A DNA stretch of 64,000 bases from Pseudoponticoccus marisrubri (GTDB lineage Bacteria > Pseudomonadota > Alphaproteobacteria > Rhodobacterales > Rhodobacteraceae): assembly GCF_001482405.1 (NCBI RefSeq), contig NZ_LPXO01000005.1:62001-126000 (forward strand). The letters are read 5' to 3'. This document shows, piece by piece, positions 1-8,159 of this stretch. The notes beneath the pieces are model-generated. The model ran no database searches, was not told the DNA's origin, and saw only the letters and a program-made list of their open reading frames with translations. Position 1 is the first letter of the stretch; each line of letters opens with the position of its first letter. The position numbers and the translations under genes were made by a program.

Positions 1-97
1 CGGCCGGGTGAAGGTTCGGTGAGGACGCGATCCCCCTGCCCTGCCGCGTGGCGACAACGCAACCCGCGGTCTCATGTGCGTCAAAGGGCAAGTCTGG

Positions 98-134
98 CCG
101 GGCGTGCAGGTGGCGGCGCCACTTGCACGCCCGG
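98..134 (-). terminator. Strong hairpin downstream of the carnitine operon
   Basis: An inverted repeat with 11-bp outer arms (98-108 and 124-134) and 5-bp inner arms (110-114 and 118-122) closes on a GGC loop. It lies about 40 bases after the stop codon of the last carnitine gene, where a transcription end is expected. No U-rich tract follows on the minus strand, so it may be a Rho-dependent end or an mRNA-stabilising hairpin rather than a classical intrinsic terminator. Confidence 0.45.
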
Positions 135-172
135 CGATGGTGTCGATGACGGGCACCAGGCCTCATGCCCGT

Positions 173-1603
173 TCAGCGTTTCGCGCCGACATGGCGCGCC
201 AGCTCCACCGGCGCATCCAGCCCGGCATGGGCCTCGGCATATTGCGTCAGCGTGCGCTCGACCCCGGCCTCGGGCGGGCAGGCCCGGCGGGTCGTCAGGT
301 CGACATGCAGAAGCAGCGTCTCCATCGTCGCGGCCACCACCTCGCCGCGGCAGATCCGATGGAAGAGATGCATCTTCTTTCCCGCCCCCGCCACGACCTG
401 CGTGGTGACGACCAGCGTCTCGCCCACCTTGACCTCGTCGTGGTAGCACAGGTGGTTCTCGACAGTGAAATAGGACTTGCCCGCCGCGATGTAGTCGGGT
501 CCCGCACCGATCATCTCCATGAAGCGGTCGGTGGCCTGCGCCCCGATCTCGAGATAATGCGCCTCGTTCATGTGGCCGTTATAGTCGGCCCAGGTCTGGG
601 GCACGGCCCGCCGCACCGTCTCGACCAGCGCGGCCTGCGGAATACCCTCGGCCTGGCCGAGGCTGCGCTCATGCTCGGCGATGACGCCACCCGCGCCAGC
701 GCCGGTCTTGCGCAGCGCCCGCAGGATGCCCACGAGGTTGTCGTCGCGCAGGCGCTCCAGCTCGCGGATCGACATGTGGCCGGACTGCGCATCGGACTGG
801 CCGGCGATCAGGTCGACCAGTTCGGGCGTGAACTCCGGCACGTCCATCAACTTGGTCCAGGGCCATTCCAGCGCGGGGCCGAACTGCTCCATGAAATGCC
901 GCATCCCCGCCTCGCCCCCGGCGATGCGGTAGGTCTCGAAGATCCCCATCTGCGCCCATCTCAGGCCGAACCCCATGCGGATCGCGTCGTCGATCTCTTC
1001 TGTCGTGGCGATACCGTCGGTCAGCAGCCAGAGACATTCGCGCCAGACCGCCTCGAGCAGGCGATCGGCGATATGCGCGTCGATCTCTCGCCGCAGCGTC
1101 AGGGGCCGCATGCCGATCCCGCGCAGCAGGGTGTCGGCCCGGGCGCAGGACTCGGCCTCGCCCGCAAGCTCCACCAGCGGCAGCAGGTAGACCGGATTGA
1201 ACGGGTGCGCGACGATCACCCGCGCCCCCTGCGCCGCCAGGTCGGACGGCTTGAACCCCGAGGTCGAGGACCCGATGACCGCGTGGTCTGGCGCCGCGGC
1301 GTCGATCTCGGCCAGCACGCGGTGCTTGAGGTCGAGCCGCTCGGGCACGCTTTCCTGCACCCAATCGGCCCCGGCCACCGCATCGGCCAAGGTATCGTGG
1401 AAGCTCAGCGCGCCCTCGGGCGGCAGCGCGCGGTCGTAGAGCGCCGGCAGCGCGCGGCGCGCCCCGGCCAGCACCTCGTCGATCTTGCGCCGTGCCTCGG
1501 GATGAGGGTCGAAGACCGCCACGTCCCAGCCGTTGAGCAGGAACCGCGCCGCCCAGCCGCCGCCGATCACCCCGCCGCCGATGATTGCCGCCTTGTGCGT
1601 CAT
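173..1603 (-). CDS. cdhA: L-carnitine dehydrogenase fused to betainyl-CoA thioesterase
   Basis: A 476-residue protein. The N-terminal part is a 3-hydroxyacyl-CoA-dehydrogenase-type NAD-binding fold, with the dinucleotide loop GGGVIGGG at residues 9-16 and the conserved GSSTSGF and AHPFNP motifs. The last ~140 residues form a hot-dog thioesterase domain with a DYNGHMNEAHY motif. Carnitine dehydrogenase oxidises L-carnitine to 3-dehydrocarnitine. In the known pathway a separate thioesterase (CdhB) hydrolyses betainyl-CoA to glycine betaine, and here both activities are on one chain, as reported in some rhizobia and relatives. The start at 1603 overlaps the stop of the upstream cleavage-enzyme gene as ATGA, which indicates translational coupling. 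It is the last gene of the operon. The family assignment is firm; the exact thioester substrate is inferred from context. Confidence 0.9.
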   Translation of the reverse strand: MTHKAAIIGGGVIGGGWAARFLLNGWDVAVFDPHPEARRKIDEVLAGARRALPALYDRALPPEGALSFHDTLADAVAGADWVQESVPERLDLKHRVLAEIDAAAPDHAVIGSSTSGFKPSDLAAQGARVIVAHPFNPVYLLPLVELAGEAESCARADTLLRGIGMRPLTLRREIDAHIADRLLEAVWRECLWLLTDGIATTEEIDDAIRMGFGLRWAQMGIFETYRIAGGEAGMRHFMEQFGPALEWPWTKLMDVPEFTPELVDLIAGQSDAQSGHMSIRELERLRDDNLVGILRALRKTGAGAGGVIAEHERSLGQAEGIPQAALVETVRRAVPQTWADYNGHMNEAHYLEIGAQATDRFMEMIGAGPDYIAAGKSYFTVENHLCYHDEVKVGETLVVTTQVVAGAGKKMHLFHRICRGEVVAATMETLLLHVDLTTRRACPPEAGVERTLTQYAEAHAGLDAPVELARHVGAKR

Positions 1604-2511
1604 TTCGGTGCCCTCTTCGTCAGGCCCAGCTTTTCGCGCACCGCGTCGGGGCCGACCACGCGGGCCCCCATCCGCTCGACGATGCCCACGGCCTTCTCGA
1701 CCAGTTGCGCATTGGTGGCCAGCACGCCCTTTTCCAGCATCAGGTTGTCCTCGAGCCCCACGCGCACATGGCCGCCCGCTAGCACCGCCGCCGCGACATA
1801 GGCCATCTGGTCGCGCCCCAGGCTGAAGGCGGACCAGGTCCAGTCCTGCGGGATCGCGTTGACCATCGCGAGATAGGTGTTGAGATCGTTGGGCGCGCCC
1901 CACGGCACGCCCATGCAGAGCTGCACCAGCGCCGGGCTGTCCAGAACGCCCTCCTTCGCCAGTTCCTTGGCGAACCAGAGATGGCCGGTATCGAAGGCCT
2001 CGATCTCGGGCTTCACGCCCAGCTTTGTCATCATGCCGCCCATGGCGCGCAGCATGCCGGGCGTGTTGGTCATGACGTAATCGGCCTCGGCAAAGTTCAT
2101 CGTGCCGCAGTCCAGCGTGCAGATCTCGGGCAGGCAGTCGGCGATATGGGCCATCCGCTCGGTCGCGCCGGCCATGTCGGTGCCGGCCGCATCCACCGGC
2201 AGCGGCGCCTCGACACCCCCGAAGGTGATGTCGCCGCCCATCCCGGCAGTGAGGTTCAGCACGACATCCGTCTCGGCGTCGCGGATGCGCTCGGTCACCT
2301 CGCGGAACAGGGCCGGATCGCGCGAGGGCGCGCCGGTCTTGGGGTCGCGCACGTGGCAATGCACGATGGCGGCCCCGGCGCGAGCGGCCTCGATCGCGCT
2401 GGCCGCGATGGCTGCGGGGCTGCGCGGCACGTGCGGGCTGCGGTCCTGCGTGCCCCCCGAGCCGGTCACGGCGCAGGTGATGAAGACCTCTCGGTTCATG
2501 GTCAGCGGCAT
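1600..2511 (-). CDS. cdhC: Beta-keto acid cleavage enzyme (3-dehydrocarnitine cleavage)
   Basis: A 303-residue protein of the BKACE (DUF849) family. It shows the early metal-binding HCH motif in VHCHVRDPKTG and the following NLTAGMGG segment. BKACE proteins are zinc-dependent TIM barrels that condense a 3-keto acid with acetyl-CoA. Next to carnitine dehydrogenase the expected reaction is 3-dehydrocarnitine + acetyl-CoA giving betainyl-CoA + acetoacetate. The start at 2511 has a perfect AGGAGG eight bases upstream on the minus strand; an internal Met four codons later is less well placed. It lies between the crotonobetainyl-CoA-hydratase-like gene and the dehydrogenase/thioesterase fusion. Substrate is inferred from context. 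Confidence 0.88.
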   Translation of the reverse strand: MPLTMNREVFITCAVTGSGGTQDRSPHVPRSPAAIAASAIEAARAGAAIVHCHVRDPKTGAPSRDPALFREVTERIRDAETDVVLNLTAGMGGDITFGGVEAPLPVDAAGTDMAGATERMAHIADCLPEICTLDCGTMNFAEADYVMTNTPGMLRAMGGMMTKLGVKPEIEAFDTGHLWFAKELAKEGVLDSPALVQLCMGVPWGAPNDLNTYLAMVNAIPQDWTWSAFSLGRDQMAYVAAAVLAGGHVRVGLEDNLMLEKGVLATNAQLVEKAVGIVERMGARVVGPDAVREKLGLTKRAPK

Positions 2512-2526
2512 GTCGTGTTCCTCCTG

Positions 2527-3312
2527 CTACCGGCCCTTCCAGACCGGGTCACGTTTCTCGGCAAAGGCGCGGGCGCCTTCCTTCTGGTCCTCGGAGCGGT
2601 AGAGCGTCTCGACCGTCTCGAACTGGCTGCGCGTGATGCGGTTCATCGCGTCCTGGAACTTCATGTCCTCGGCCTCGCGCACGATCTCCTTGATCGCGGC
2701 AAAGACGAGCGGCGGCCCCGAGGCCAGATGATCGGCCAGCGCGCGCGCCTCGTCCAGCAGCCTGTCGGCGGGCAGCAGGCGGTTGACCATGCCCCAGCGG
2801 GCCGCCTCCTCGGCGTCGATCCAGCGGCCGGTGAACAGCATCTCCATCGCGATGTGATAGGGGATCCGCTTGGGCAGCTTGACCGAGGCCGCATCGGCCA
2901 CGGTGCCGGAGCGGATCTCGGGCAGCGCGAATTGCGCGTGATCGGCGGCCAGGATGATATCGGCCGACAGCATCAGCTCCAGCCCGCCGCCGCAGGCGAT
3001 GCCGTTCACCGCCGCGATCACCGGCTTGTTGAGCGCGCGCATCTCCTGCAGCCCGCCAAAGCCGCCCTTGCCGTAATCGCCATCCACCGCGTCGCCGCCG
3101 GCCGCCGCCTTGAGATCCCAGCCGGGGCAGAAGAATTTCTGCCCCGCCCCGGTGATGATCGCCACGCGCAGCTCGGGATCGTCGCGGAACCCGGTAAACA
3201 CCTCGCCCATGATGCGGCTGGTCTGCAGGTCGATCGCGTTGGCCTTGGGCCGGTCGAGCGTCACCTCGAGCACGTGGCCCCGCCGCTCGGTGCGTATCGG
3301 GTTCTCGGTCAT
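2527..3312 (-). CDS. caiD: Enoyl-CoA hydratase, crotonobetainyl-CoA hydratase type
   Basis: A 261-residue crotonase-fold protein, usual length for the family. The two oxyanion-hole regions are visible (GWDLKAAAGG and NGIACGGGLELMLSADI), and the acidic catalytic region follows at LPEIRSGTVADAASV. CaiD hydrates crotonobetainyl-CoA to carnitinyl-CoA. Placed between a CoA ligase, an acyl-CoA dehydrogenase and carnitine dehydrogenase, this gene would supply the carnitine skeleton from crotonobetaine or gamma-butyrobetaine. The start at 3312 overlaps the stop of the upstream ligase (ATGA). It could be a general enoyl-CoA hydratase; the CaiD call rests on neighbourhood and overall similarity. Confidence 0.8.
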   Translation of the reverse strand: MTENPIRTERRGHVLEVTLDRPKANAIDLQTSRIMGEVFTGFRDDPELRVAIITGAGQKFFCPGWDLKAAAGGDAVDGDYGKGGFGGLQEMRALNKPVIAAVNGIACGGGLELMLSADIILAADHAQFALPEIRSGTVADAASVKLPKRIPYHIAMEMLFTGRWIDAEEAARWGMVNRLLPADRLLDEARALADHLASGPPLVFAAIKEIVREAEDMKFQDAMNRITRSQFETVETLYRSEDQKEGARAFAEKRDPVWKGR

Positions 3313-5345
3313 GTCGTCTCTCCCATGCGGATGAGTATGTCGGCGGCCACGGCGTGTCGCGGGCCGCAGAGCAGCGGGTTGATCTCGATCTCGGCCAGCG
3401 CGCCGTGATTGGCGGTGACAAAGGATTGCACGGCCATCACCGCGTCCAGCACCGGTTCCCGGGCCGCCGGCGCCGCGCCGCGCCAACCATCGAGCACCGG
3501 CGCGATGCGCAGGCCCGCCAGCGCCGCCTCCACAGCCTCGCGGCTGGCCGGCACAAGCAGCGAGACACGGTCGCGTAGCAATTCGGTCAGGGTCCCGCCG
3601 GCCGCCAGCGTCAGCACGTAGCCATGCGCCGGGTCGAGCACGACGCCCACCAGCAACTCGGCAACGGCCCCCGTGACCATTTCTTCGACGAGAGAAGCAT
3701 CGGTCGGCATGGCGCAGGCCGCCGCGCGCACCGCATCGGCCTCCCGCAGGTCGAGCCGGACCGCGCCCGCCTCGGTCTTGTGGGCGATGCCCTCGCCCTT
3801 CAGCACGACCGGAAAGCCGATCTCCCGCGCCGCGGCGACCGCCTGTTCGGCGCCGGTGACGCGGCGGGCATGCGGCACGCGCAGCCCCTGCCCCGCCAGC
3901 AGGTCTTTGCCCTCGGCCTCGGTCAGCGTCACGGGGCGTGCTGGCACGCGCGGCGGCAGCACCGGCGCCTCGGTCACGGGGGCGCCGCACCGGGCGGCCG
4001 CGGCGATGGCGGCCAGCCCCTCGTCCAGCCCGCAGAGCGGCACCAGACCGCGTTCCGCGATGGAAAGCGCGGTCGCTTCCTCCATCGTGTCCGTCAGGCT
4101 GGAGAGCAGCGCAAGCGGCTTGCCGGTACGGGCGCGGGCCTCGGCGGCCGCGTCGATCACCACGTCCCACTCGGTAGCGGCGCAGCGGTCGCTGCGCGGG
4201 AAGTCCAGCACCACTGCCCCCATGGCGATCCCGGGCGTCAGCATCGCCGCGAAGGTCCGGGCCATCGCGTCCCGGTCGCCCCAGATATAGGTGTTGTAAT
4301 CCAGCGGGTTGGCCAGCGCCACACTGGGGCCGAGCGCGGCACGCAGCGCGGCCTTCTGCGCCGCGCACAGCTTGGGAAAGCTCAGCCCGTGGGCCTGCGC
4401 CGTGTCGGCCACGAGGCTGGCCTCTCCGCCCGAGCAGGACATGGACGCGATCCGGGTCGCGGGCAGCGGGCCGGTGAAATGCAGGATCTTGAGCGTCTCG
4501 ATCAGCTCCGACAGCCCGTCGACCCGCGCGATCCCCAGCCGGTCGAACAGCGCATCCGCCCCCGCCGCACTGCCGGCCAGCGAGGCGGTATGCGACAGGG
4601 TCGCCGCCTGCGCGCCGTCCGACCGGCCGACCTTGAGCGCGACGATCGGTTTGCCCGCCGCATGGGCCGCCCGGGCCAGCGCCTCGAGCCCGGCGGGATC
4701 GTCGATCCCCTCCACGTGCAGCCCCAGCGCGGTGACCCGGTCATCCTCCAGCAGCGCGGCACCGATCCCGGCCAGGTCCATCTGCGCCTGGTTGCCGGCC
4801 GTGACCATGTAGGCCAGGGGCAGCGCGCGGCGCTGCATCGTCAGGTTGATCGCGATATTGGACGATTGCGTCACGATGGCGACGCCACGAGCGGTCCGCG
4901 TCCCGCCGTGATGGTCCGGCCAGAGCGCCGCGCCGTCCAGCAGGTTCAGCAGCCCGTAGCAGTTCGGCCCGAGGATCGGCATCGCGCCCGCCGCGTCGAC
5001 CAGCTGGTCCTGCAGACCGGCGGCGCCCTCGATCTCGGCCGCGGCCTCGGAAAAACCCGAAGCAAAGCAGACCGCGCCTCCCGCCCCCGCCGCCGAAAGC
5101 GCGCGCACGACCTCGACCGTGGCGTTGCGGTTCACGCCCACGAAGGCGGCATCCGGCACCCCCGGCAGATCCTCGACCGAGGCGAAGGCAGGCACCTCCG
5201 CCACGCTGTCGCGCCGCGGATGCACCGGCCAGAGATCCCCCGCAAAGCCGATGCGCCGGCATTCGCGGATCACGTTCGCGCACCAGGTGCCGCCCCCCAC
5301 GACGGCGACCGAGCGCGGCCTGAGCAGTCGGGACAGATCGCGCAT
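3309..5345 (-). CDS. NDP-forming acyl-CoA synthetase (acetate-CoA ligase family)
   Basis: A 678-residue protein with the order CoA-binding Rossmann domain (starting RPRSVAVVGGG), succinyl-CoA-ligase-like flavodoxin domains (including the phospho-histidine region with LSHTASLAGS) and a C-terminal ATP-grasp domain (about residues 460-678). Such enzymes make acyl-CoA from a carboxylate, CoA and ATP with release of ADP and phosphate. In this operon the likely substrates are gamma-butyrobetaine, crotonobetaine or carnitine, a role played in enterobacteria by the AMP-forming CaiC or the transferase CaiB. The gene is separated by three bases from the upstream acyl-CoA dehydrogenase and overlaps the hydratase downstream. 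Substrate not provable from sequence. Confidence 0.82.
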   Translation of the reverse strand: MRDLSRLLRPRSVAVVGGGTWCANVIRECRRIGFAGDLWPVHPRRDSVAEVPAFASVEDLPGVPDAAFVGVNRNATVEVVRALSAAGAGGAVCFASGFSEAAAEIEGAAGLQDQLVDAAGAMPILGPNCYGLLNLLDGAALWPDHHGGTRTARGVAIVTQSSNIAINLTMQRRALPLAYMVTAGNQAQMDLAGIGAALLEDDRVTALGLHVEGIDDPAGLEALARAAHAAGKPIVALKVGRSDGAQAATLSHTASLAGSAAGADALFDRLGIARVDGLSELIETLKILHFTGPLPATRIASMSCSGGEASLVADTAQAHGLSFPKLCAAQKAALRAALGPSVALANPLDYNTYIWGDRDAMARTFAAMLTPGIAMGAVVLDFPRSDRCAATEWDVVIDAAAEARARTGKPLALLSSLTDTMEEATALSIAERGLVPLCGLDEGLAAIAAAARCGAPVTEAPVLPPRVPARPVTLTEAEGKDLLAGQGLRVPHARRVTGAEQAVAAAREIGFPVVLKGEGIAHKTEAGAVRLDLREADAVRAAACAMPTDASLVEEMVTGAVAELLVGVVLDPAHGYVLTLAAGGTLTELLRDRVSLLVPASREAVEAALAGLRIAPVLDGWRGAAPAAREPVLDAVMAVQSFVTANHGALAEIEINPLLCGPRHAVAADILIRMGETT

Positions 5346-5348
5346 GGC

Positions 5349-6509
5349 TCAGGCCCCGAGCGGGCGGAACAGTTCCCGGCTGATGATGTGGCGCTGCACC
5401 TCGCTGGTGCCGTCCCAGATCCGTTCGACCCGCGCGTCGCGCCAGAACCGCTCGATCGGGAAATCGTCCATCAGCCCCATGCCGCCATAGATCTGCAGCG
5501 TCGTGTCAGTCACCTTGGCCAGCATCTCGGTGGCGTAAACCTTGGCCGAGGCGATCTCGCGGTTGGCTGGCAGGCCGCGGTCGAGGCGCCAGGCGCCGGC
5601 CAGGGTCAGGAAATCCGCCGCGTCGATCTCGGTGATCATGTCGGCCACCTGGAAGCTCACGCCCTGGAATTTTGCGATCGGCTGACCGAACTGCTTGCGC
5701 TCGGCGGCATAGCTCAGCGCGTAGTCGAAACAGCGCCGCGCCCTGCCCACGCTCATCGCCGCGACGGTGAGGCGCGTGGCGTAGAGCCATTCATTCATCA
5801 CCGCGAAACCGCCATCCACCTCGCCCAGCACGGCCGCGTCGGGCAGGCGGCAGTCGTCGAAGGACAGGATGAGGTTGCGGTAGCCGCGGTGACTGACCGA
5901 GTTGTAGCCGTCGCGCACCTCGAACCCGGGGTGGCCGCGATCCACGAGGAAACAGGTGATCCGCTTCTTCGGGCCCTTGGGGGTGTCATCCACGCCTGTC
6001 GCGACGAAGACGATGAAGAAATCCGCGTGCTCGGCGCCCGAGATGAAATGCTTGGTGCCGTTGATCACCCAGTCGCCGCCATCCCGCACCGCCTGGCATT
6101 TCATGCCCCGCACATCCGACCCGGCATCCGGTTCGGTCATCGCCAGCGCGTCCATCCGCTCGCCCCGGACGGCGGGCAGCAGGTAGCGCTCGCGCTGCGC
6201 GCCCTCGCAGGCCATCAGGATGTTCTGCGGCCGGCCGAAGAAATGCGTCAGCGCCATGGAGCCGCGTCCGAGTTCGCGCTCGACAAGGGTGAAGTCCATG
6301 TGGCTCAACCCGGCGCCGCCGACCTCTTCGGGAAAGTTGCAGGCGTAGAAGCCCAGCTCCAGCGTCTTGCGCTTGATCTCGGCCGCAAGCTCGGCCGGGA
6401 CCTCGCCCGTGCGCTCGACCAGGGTCTCGTGGGGATGGATCTCCTTCTCGACGAAACTGCGCACCGTCGAGACGATCATCTCCTGTTCTTCCGTCAGTCC
6501 GAAATCCAT
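5349..6509 (-). CDS. caiA: Acyl-CoA dehydrogenase, gamma-butyrobetainyl-CoA dehydrogenase type
   Basis: A 386-residue flavoprotein of the acyl-CoA dehydrogenase family with the typical segments AMTEPDAGSDVRG (FAD/substrate contact), ITCFLVDR and the C-terminal QIYGGMGLMDDFPIERFWRDAR helix region, where the catalytic acid and FAD contacts lie. It is predicted to oxidise gamma-butyrobetainyl-CoA to crotonobetainyl-CoA, the first redox step before hydration. The start at 6509 was chosen over an in-frame upstream Met at 6545: it gives the usual family N-terminus (MDFGLTEEQ) and has a GGGGAA-type ribosome site. It is the first gene of the carnitine operon and faces cdhR across an 80-bp divergent promoter region. 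Confidence 0.85.
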   Translation of the reverse strand: MDFGLTEEQEMIVSTVRSFVEKEIHPHETLVERTGEVPAELAAEIKRKTLELGFYACNFPEEVGGAGLSHMDFTLVERELGRGSMALTHFFGRPQNILMACEGAQRERYLLPAVRGERMDALAMTEPDAGSDVRGMKCQAVRDGGDWVINGTKHFISGAEHADFFIVFVATGVDDTPKGPKKRITCFLVDRGHPGFEVRDGYNSVSHRGYRNLILSFDDCRLPDAAVLGEVDGGFAVMNEWLYATRLTVAAMSVGRARRCFDYALSYAAERKQFGQPIAKFQGVSFQVADMITEIDAADFLTLAGAWRLDRGLPANREIASAKVYATEMLAKVTDTTLQIYGGMGLMDDFPIERFWRDARVERIWDGTSEVQRHIISRELFRPLGA

Positions 6510-6553
6510 CGCGCGTTCCCCTGTCTCAGTATCCGCGCCAAGCATGCGCGGGC

Positions 6554-6581
6554 TTGACGCGCCACACTGTGCAGCAATAGC
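6554..6581 (+). promoter_or_regulatory. Putative cdhR promoter in divergent region
   Basis: TTGACG at 6554-6559 and AATAGC at 6576-6581 are separated by 16 bases and resemble a sigma-70 promoter reading toward cdhR. The predicted transcript would start about at the cdhR ATG (6590), and no Shine-Dalgarno sequence precedes that ATG, so the mRNA may be leaderless. The same 80-bp gap must also hold the promoter of the carnitine operon on the other strand. Confidence 0.35.
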
Positions 6582-6589
6582 TGGCCTTC

Positions 6590-7537
6590 ATGCAGGATTC
6601 GACGAAACCGACATGCCGGATCGGCGTGCTGCTGTTCGAGAGCTTCTCGAACCATTGCCTTGCCAACGCGGTCGAGCCGCTGCGCGCGGCCAACACGCTG
6701 GATGCGGCCGAGCGGTTCCGGTGGCACTTCACGACGCTGGGTGGCGGGCCGGTGCACTCCTCCTCCGGGCTGCCCGTCCAGCCCTCGGCCGCCTTCGGCC
6801 ATGAAGGCGGGGGCGATTACCTGTTCATCCTGCCAAGCTACGGCTTCCGCGATCACGACACCCCTGCCCTGCGCCGGGCGCTGCGCGCCGCCGCGCGGCG
6901 CTACCGGACCCTGGTGGGGCTGGATACGGGATCATGGCTCATGGCCTCGGCCGGTCTGCTGGACGGGCGCCCGGCCACGATCCACTGGGACGAGTTCCCC
7001 GGCTTTGCCGAGACCTTTCCCGCTCTCGATGCCCGCCCCGCCCGGATCGTGCTGGATGGCGACCGGATCACCTGCGGTGGGGCGACCGCGGCGTTCGAGC
7101 TGGTCTCGGGCCTCGTCCGGCGCCATTTCGGCGCGGCTCTCGCCATGCATGTCGGCGCGCTCTTCCTGCACGGCGAATGGCCCGCGGGCGGCGCCCCTGC
7201 CCTCGCCGCCGGCCGGCGCGGCCGCATCGACCGCGCCTCGGCGATCATGCGCCAGCATATCGAGACGCCGCTGCCCATTCCCGAGGTCGCGCGCCGCGCC
7301 GGCCTGTCGCAGCGTGTCCTGACACAGGAATTCCGCACCCACATGCAGATGACCCCGAGCGCGGCCTACCGCCACCTGCGCCTCGAAGCCGCCCGCCGGT
7401 TCCTCGATGCCGGAGAGATGGGCGTCGCCGAGATCGCGGGCCGCTGCGGATGGACCGACCAAGCCGCCTTCGCCCGCGCCTTCCGCCAGGCATTCGGCCT
7501 ATCCCCGACCGACTGGCGCAGAGTTGCGCGGGCCTGA
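6590..7537 (+). CDS. cdhR: GATase1-like AraC-family regulator of carnitine catabolism
   Basis: A 315-residue transcription factor. Residues about 10-190 form a DJ-1/PfpI (class I glutamine amidotransferase-like) domain beginning RIGVLLFESFSNHCLANAVEPLRAAN when read in pieces (RIGVLLFESFSN, then EPLRAANTL). The C-terminal ~100 residues carry two AraC helix-turn-helix motifs (IPEVARRAGLSQRVL and VAEIAGRCGWTDQAAF). This architecture is that of CdhR, the carnitine-responsive activator of cdh genes in Pseudomonas, and of GbdR/ArgR relatives. It is transcribed divergently from the carnitine operon, which supports a local activator role with carnitine or a derivative as ligand. Related GATase1-AraC sensors for glycine betaine or choline cannot be fully excluded. 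Confidence 0.82.
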   Translation: MQDSTKPTCRIGVLLFESFSNHCLANAVEPLRAANTLDAAERFRWHFTTLGGGPVHSSSGLPVQPSAAFGHEGGGDYLFILPSYGFRDHDTPALRRALRAAARRYRTLVGLDTGSWLMASAGLLDGRPATIHWDEFPGFAETFPALDARPARIVLDGDRITCGGATAAFELVSGLVRRHFGAALAMHVGALFLHGEWPAGGAPALAAGRRGRIDRASAIMRQHIETPLPIPEVARRAGLSQRVLTQEFRTHMQMTPSAAYRHLRLEAARRFLDAGEMGVAEIAGRCGWTDQAAFARAFRQAFGLSPTDWRRVARA

Positions 7538-7791
7538 GTGCGGTGGTGCACCCAGGTAAGAAGCAATCGAGAACGGTCGCGGCGGCGCATGATGGCCGCC
7601 GTGCCTCTCCGAAGCGTGCCGGCTGCACGGGCCTCGCGAACAATCGGCATGCAGGAGTTCCGTGCCACATTGCACGGACAGTCGGCCGCTCCAAGCGCCG
7701 AAGACGAGTTCAACACGCAATACGGCCTTGATCTCTCGGGGTCGGGACGACTACCAGTGGAGACGAGCCGTTCATTCGAGCAGTGTTGTAC

Positions 7792-7868
7792 GGCCCTGTG
7801 GCTCAACTGGATAGAGCAGTCCCCTCCTAAGGGACAGGTTGCAGGTTCGAATCCTGCCAGGGTCGCCA
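7792..7868 (+). tRNA. tRNA-Arg (anticodon CCT)
   Basis: A 77-base cloverleaf. The acceptor arm GGCCCTG (7792-7798) pairs with CAGGGTC (7858-7864). The anticodon stem GTCCC/GGGAC encloses the loop CTCCTAA with anticodon CCT. The T arm carries GGTTCGAATCC, and the CCA end is encoded (7866-7868). It sits alone: 7538-7791 and 7869-8159 contain no gene that I can support. Its presence on a repABC-bearing molecule is notable, because tRNA genes are normally chromosomal and are frequent integration targets. No integrase or duplicated 3' end is visible nearby. Confidence 0.96.
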
Positions 7869-8159
7869 CTCCCACAATTTTACAAGTATGTAATTCGATG
7901 CGTGCCTTCGCTCGAAGTGGAGGCGTGTCGGGCATCCCGGCAGGTCAAACGCCCGGAGCCACGTCCGTCCGAGCTTGTCGGCGATACGCCGGTCTTGGCG
8001 GGTGCGCGTGCTTCCGGCGCCTGCCGGAAAGTCAATTCCGTACATGACTTGATCAAAGCCGTCGCTGTTTCGGCGACCTGATCTGCACCATTTTGACGCC
8101 CACGCCGCCTGCCGAGTCTTGAAGACCGAGGGCGGCGACGGATTTCGATGGAGAGATCA

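Noticed and set aside
1604-2359. Possible N-terminal extension of the carnitine dehydrogenase gene (728 codons in total)
   Set aside because: The extension runs antiframe through the BKACE gene, and the dinucleotide-binding motif starts directly after the ATG at 1603, which overlaps the BKACE stop as ATGA.
3313-4368. Possible N-terminal extension of the CaiD-like gene
   Set aside because: It overlaps the CoA ligase in another frame. The crotonase domain begins at the ATG at 3312.
3624-6557. A 977-codon open frame on the plus strand across the carnitine operon
   Set aside because: It is antisense to the clearly recognisable CoA ligase and acyl-CoA dehydrogenase genes. Its translation is rich in His/Arg/Pro with no family motif, the usual by-product of third-position GC bias.
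7792-7900. tRNA 3' end as an integration (att) site of a mobile element
   Set aside because: No integrase gene and no second copy of the tRNA 3' segment was found in the window.
7538-8047. A frame spanning the tRNA-Arg gene
   Set aside because: It reads straight through an intact tRNA and has no motif. No protein gene is supported between 7538 and 8159.
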